Below are positions 13,318-14,620 of a stretch of 14,620 bases of DNA, one piece after another. The translations under genes and the position numbers were made by a program. The notes beneath the pieces are model-generated. The model was given only the letters and a program-made list of their open reading frames with translations. It was not told the origin of the DNA and did no database searches. The stretch lies in contig JADHWZ010000034.1 of the NCBI GenBank assembly GCA_016783225.1, forward strand, positions 1-14,620. The letters are read 5' to 3'. This DNA is from Dehalococcoidia bacterium. Its GTDB lineage: Bacteria > Chloroflexota > Dehalococcoidia > GIF9 > UBA5620. Position 1 is the stretch's first letter. Every line of letters begins with the position of its first letter.

Positions 13318-14079
13318 ATGAACGATGAGAAAATCAAGGATGTTGTGAGAGCTACCTACTCACAAATAGCGGAGCGCAGCCAACAAAGCTGCTGCTCAGG
13401 CTGCGGATGTGGCGTGTCTCCCTCGGCTCAAGCTGAGGCTGTGGGATACTCAAAGCAGGATTTGGAAGGTATCCCGGAGGAAGCATCAATGGGATTGGGA
13501 TGCGGTAATCCTACAGCTATCGCTGAACTAAGGGAAGGAGAGACGGTGTTGGACCTGGGCTCGGGAGCCGGAATGGATGTATTTCTCGCAGCTAGCAAGG
13601 TCGGTCCCGCAGGAACAGTCATTGGCGTCGACATGACTGAAGCTATGATCGACAAGGCGAGCGCCATTGCCAGGAGCAATGGCTTCAAGAATGTGGAGTT
13701 CCGCTTGGGTGAGATTGAGAATCTCCCCTTGGATGAGGGCTCTGTGGATACTGTCATCAGTAACTGCGTTATCAATCTCTCCCCCGACAAGTCCAAAGTG
13801 TTCAGTGAAGCCTATCGAGTCCTTAAGCCGAAAGGAAAGCTTATTGTCTCCGACATAGTCGCCGAGCGAGCGCTTCCGGCGAGCATAAAGGAAGACCTTG
13901 ATGCTTGGGCAGGATGTATCGCCGGAGCCCTGGAGCAGAATGAATACCTGGAGGAAATAAGGGTGGCCGGTTTCGGTGATTTGCAGATAGTTACCAACGG
14001 AGAGTTCCACGCAGAGCACCCCGAGAGCGGAGAGGCCGTGAAGCTCCTGAGTCTCAGCGTCAAAGCATACAAACCGTGA
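13318..14079 (+). CDS. arsM: Arsenite methyltransferase ArsM
   Basis: The 253-residue S-adenosylmethionine-dependent enzyme methylates trivalent arsenic in the cytoplasm. ATG 13318 follows AAAGGAG with 6 bases between. The SAM site is VLDLGSGAGMD (77-87). The conserved arsenic-binding Cys are present: Cys62 in GLGCGNP, Cys150 in SNCVINL and Cys200 in WAGCIAGAL. An N-terminal cluster SCCSGCGCG (Cys25, 26, 29, 31) adds further thiols, as in many bacterial ArsM. The length fits the short bacterial form without an extra C-terminal domain. Co-transcription with arsR is likely given the 35-base gap. All catalytic residues I can check are intact, so the gene is probably functional. Confidence 0.96.
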   Translation: MNDEKIKDVVRATYSQIAERSQQSCCSGCGCGVSPSAQAEAVGYSKQDLEGIPEEASMGLGCGNPTAIAELREGETVLDLGSGAGMDVFLAASKVGPAGTVIGVDMTEAMIDKASAIARSNGFKNVEFRLGEIENLPLDEGSVDTVISNCVINLSPDKSKVFSEAYRVLKPKGKLIVSDIVAERALPASIKEDLDAWAGCIAGALEQNEYLEEIRVAGFGDLQIVTNGEFHAEHPESGEAVKLLSLSVKAYKP

Positions 14080-14127
14080 ACATGCGGCATTACTCGGTGA
14101 AGTTCAACAACCGACGGACGTGACTGA

Positions 14128-14620
14128 ATGATGAAGAGGATCGCTATAGGCACAATATGTGCGCTGGCGCTGATAACCGTGGCGATTCTCCTGCCGGCCG
14201 CCCGTGAGGTACCCCCTGAGTTCGACGTGGTGGCCATAAGCATTGAGCCACGACAAGTCACAGCCGACGAGACAGCCACAATACGGGCGGAGGTAAGAAA
14301 CAACGGTGGTAGCGAGGGCACATATGACGCGGTATTGACTGTTAACGGGGCAGAGGCGGAAAGGCAAAGTGCTGCATTAACCCCTGGAAAGAGCGTGATA
14401 TTGACCTTCCATGTCGTCACAGACAAGCCCGGATACTATTCAATCGCTGTTGGGAACCGGAGTACGACCCTTTCAGTCCTAGAAGCGCCACCTCCAGCCT
14501 TCCGTATCTCCCAGTTGGAGGTTGACCCGGAGTGGGTTTACCCCGGAGAGGAGACTACTGTCACTGCCACGATAGTGAACATCGGCGATACTCGGGGTAG
14601 CTACATTGCGAAGCTAAGAA
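14128..14620 (+). CDS. Secreted CARDB-like protein, 3' end outside the window
   Basis: The frame is open from ATG 14128 to the window edge (164 codons), so the gene is partial. The N-terminus MMKRIAIGTICALALITVAI is a signal peptide or membrane anchor. Two Ig-like repeats follow: VVAISIEPRQVTADETATIR ... VRNNGGSEGTYDAVLTVNG, and ISQLEVDPEWVYPGEETTVT ... IVNIGDTRGSYIAKL. The pattern of N-x-G followed by a beta-strand pair fits CARDB-type domains found on cell-surface proteins. ATG 14131 is equally possible; only a weak ribosome site is seen. It starts 48 bases after arsM and could be part of the same transcript. Function is unknown. Confidence 0.75.
   Translation, partial: MMKRIAIGTICALALITVAILLPAAREVPPEFDVVAISIEPRQVTADETATIRAEVRNNGGSEGTYDAVLTVNGAEAERQSAALTPGKSVILTFHVVTDKPGYYSIAVGNRSTTLSVLEAPPPAFRISQLEVDPEWVYPGEETTVTATIVNIGDTRGSYIAKLR

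Noticed and set aside
1..14620. tRNA or rRNA genes
   Set aside because: No cloverleaf with a T-arm consensus and no conserved rRNA segments were noticed on either strand by eye.

Overview
The window looks like a bacterial chromosome segment of medium GC content. Its gene content fits an anaerobic Chloroflexota (Dehalococcoidia-like) genome: ArsF/ArsG-type arsenical genes, surface proteins made of IPT/TIG-like and fibronectin III-like domains with a C-terminal membrane anchor, a DUF763 fragment, and FdhD, MOSC and MoaD/ThiF-like cofactor genes. This placement is an inference from protein families only.

Left part (1-5390, + strand): a duplicated and partly broken arsenical/redox cassette. Two ArsF-family thioredoxin-fold lipoproteins (11-541 and 3569-4084) are each followed by a large Ig-like surface protein (874-2178 and 4143-5390). 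Between them lie a membrane-anchored thioredoxin-like protein with a Cys-rich tail (2313-2867) and two short 5' remnants of a CcdA/ArsG-type permease (541-635 and 2880-2933). There is also a chimeric gene (2956-3474) joining the start of a DUF763 gene to the end of the surface-protein gene. A 348-bp direct repeat (1873-2220 / 3169-3516) marks the rearrangement. The first surface-protein gene has an in-frame TGA exactly where its paralogue has Cys, followed by a SECIS-like hairpin. It is therefore either a selenoprotein candidate or a recent pseudogene.

Middle part (5512-12782, - strand): a DUF4382 lipoprotein, a CDF metal transporter and CutA, then a tightly packed run read right to left. That run is a 57-residue small ORF, a ThiF/MoeB-like enzyme, a MoaD/ThiS-like protein, a short ORF interrupted by TGA, a permease with an inserted YHS domain, a MOSC protein, FdhD, quinolinate synthase NadA and CutA. 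Many of these genes overlap by 4-11 bases, which suggests one transcript serving sulfur transfer, molybdenum/tungsten cofactor maturation and metal handling, with NadA as a housekeeping passenger.

Right part (12899-14620, + strand): a Cys-rich ArsR repressor, an ArsM arsenite methyltransferase and the start of a secreted CARDB-like protein. arsR has a near-perfect sigma70 promoter whose start point falls on the arsR start codon, with an operator palindrome across it. A similar site precedes arsM. A 15/16 match lies 10 kb away upstream of the thioredoxin-like gene at 2313, linking the left cassette and the right arsRM unit into one probable arsenic regulon.
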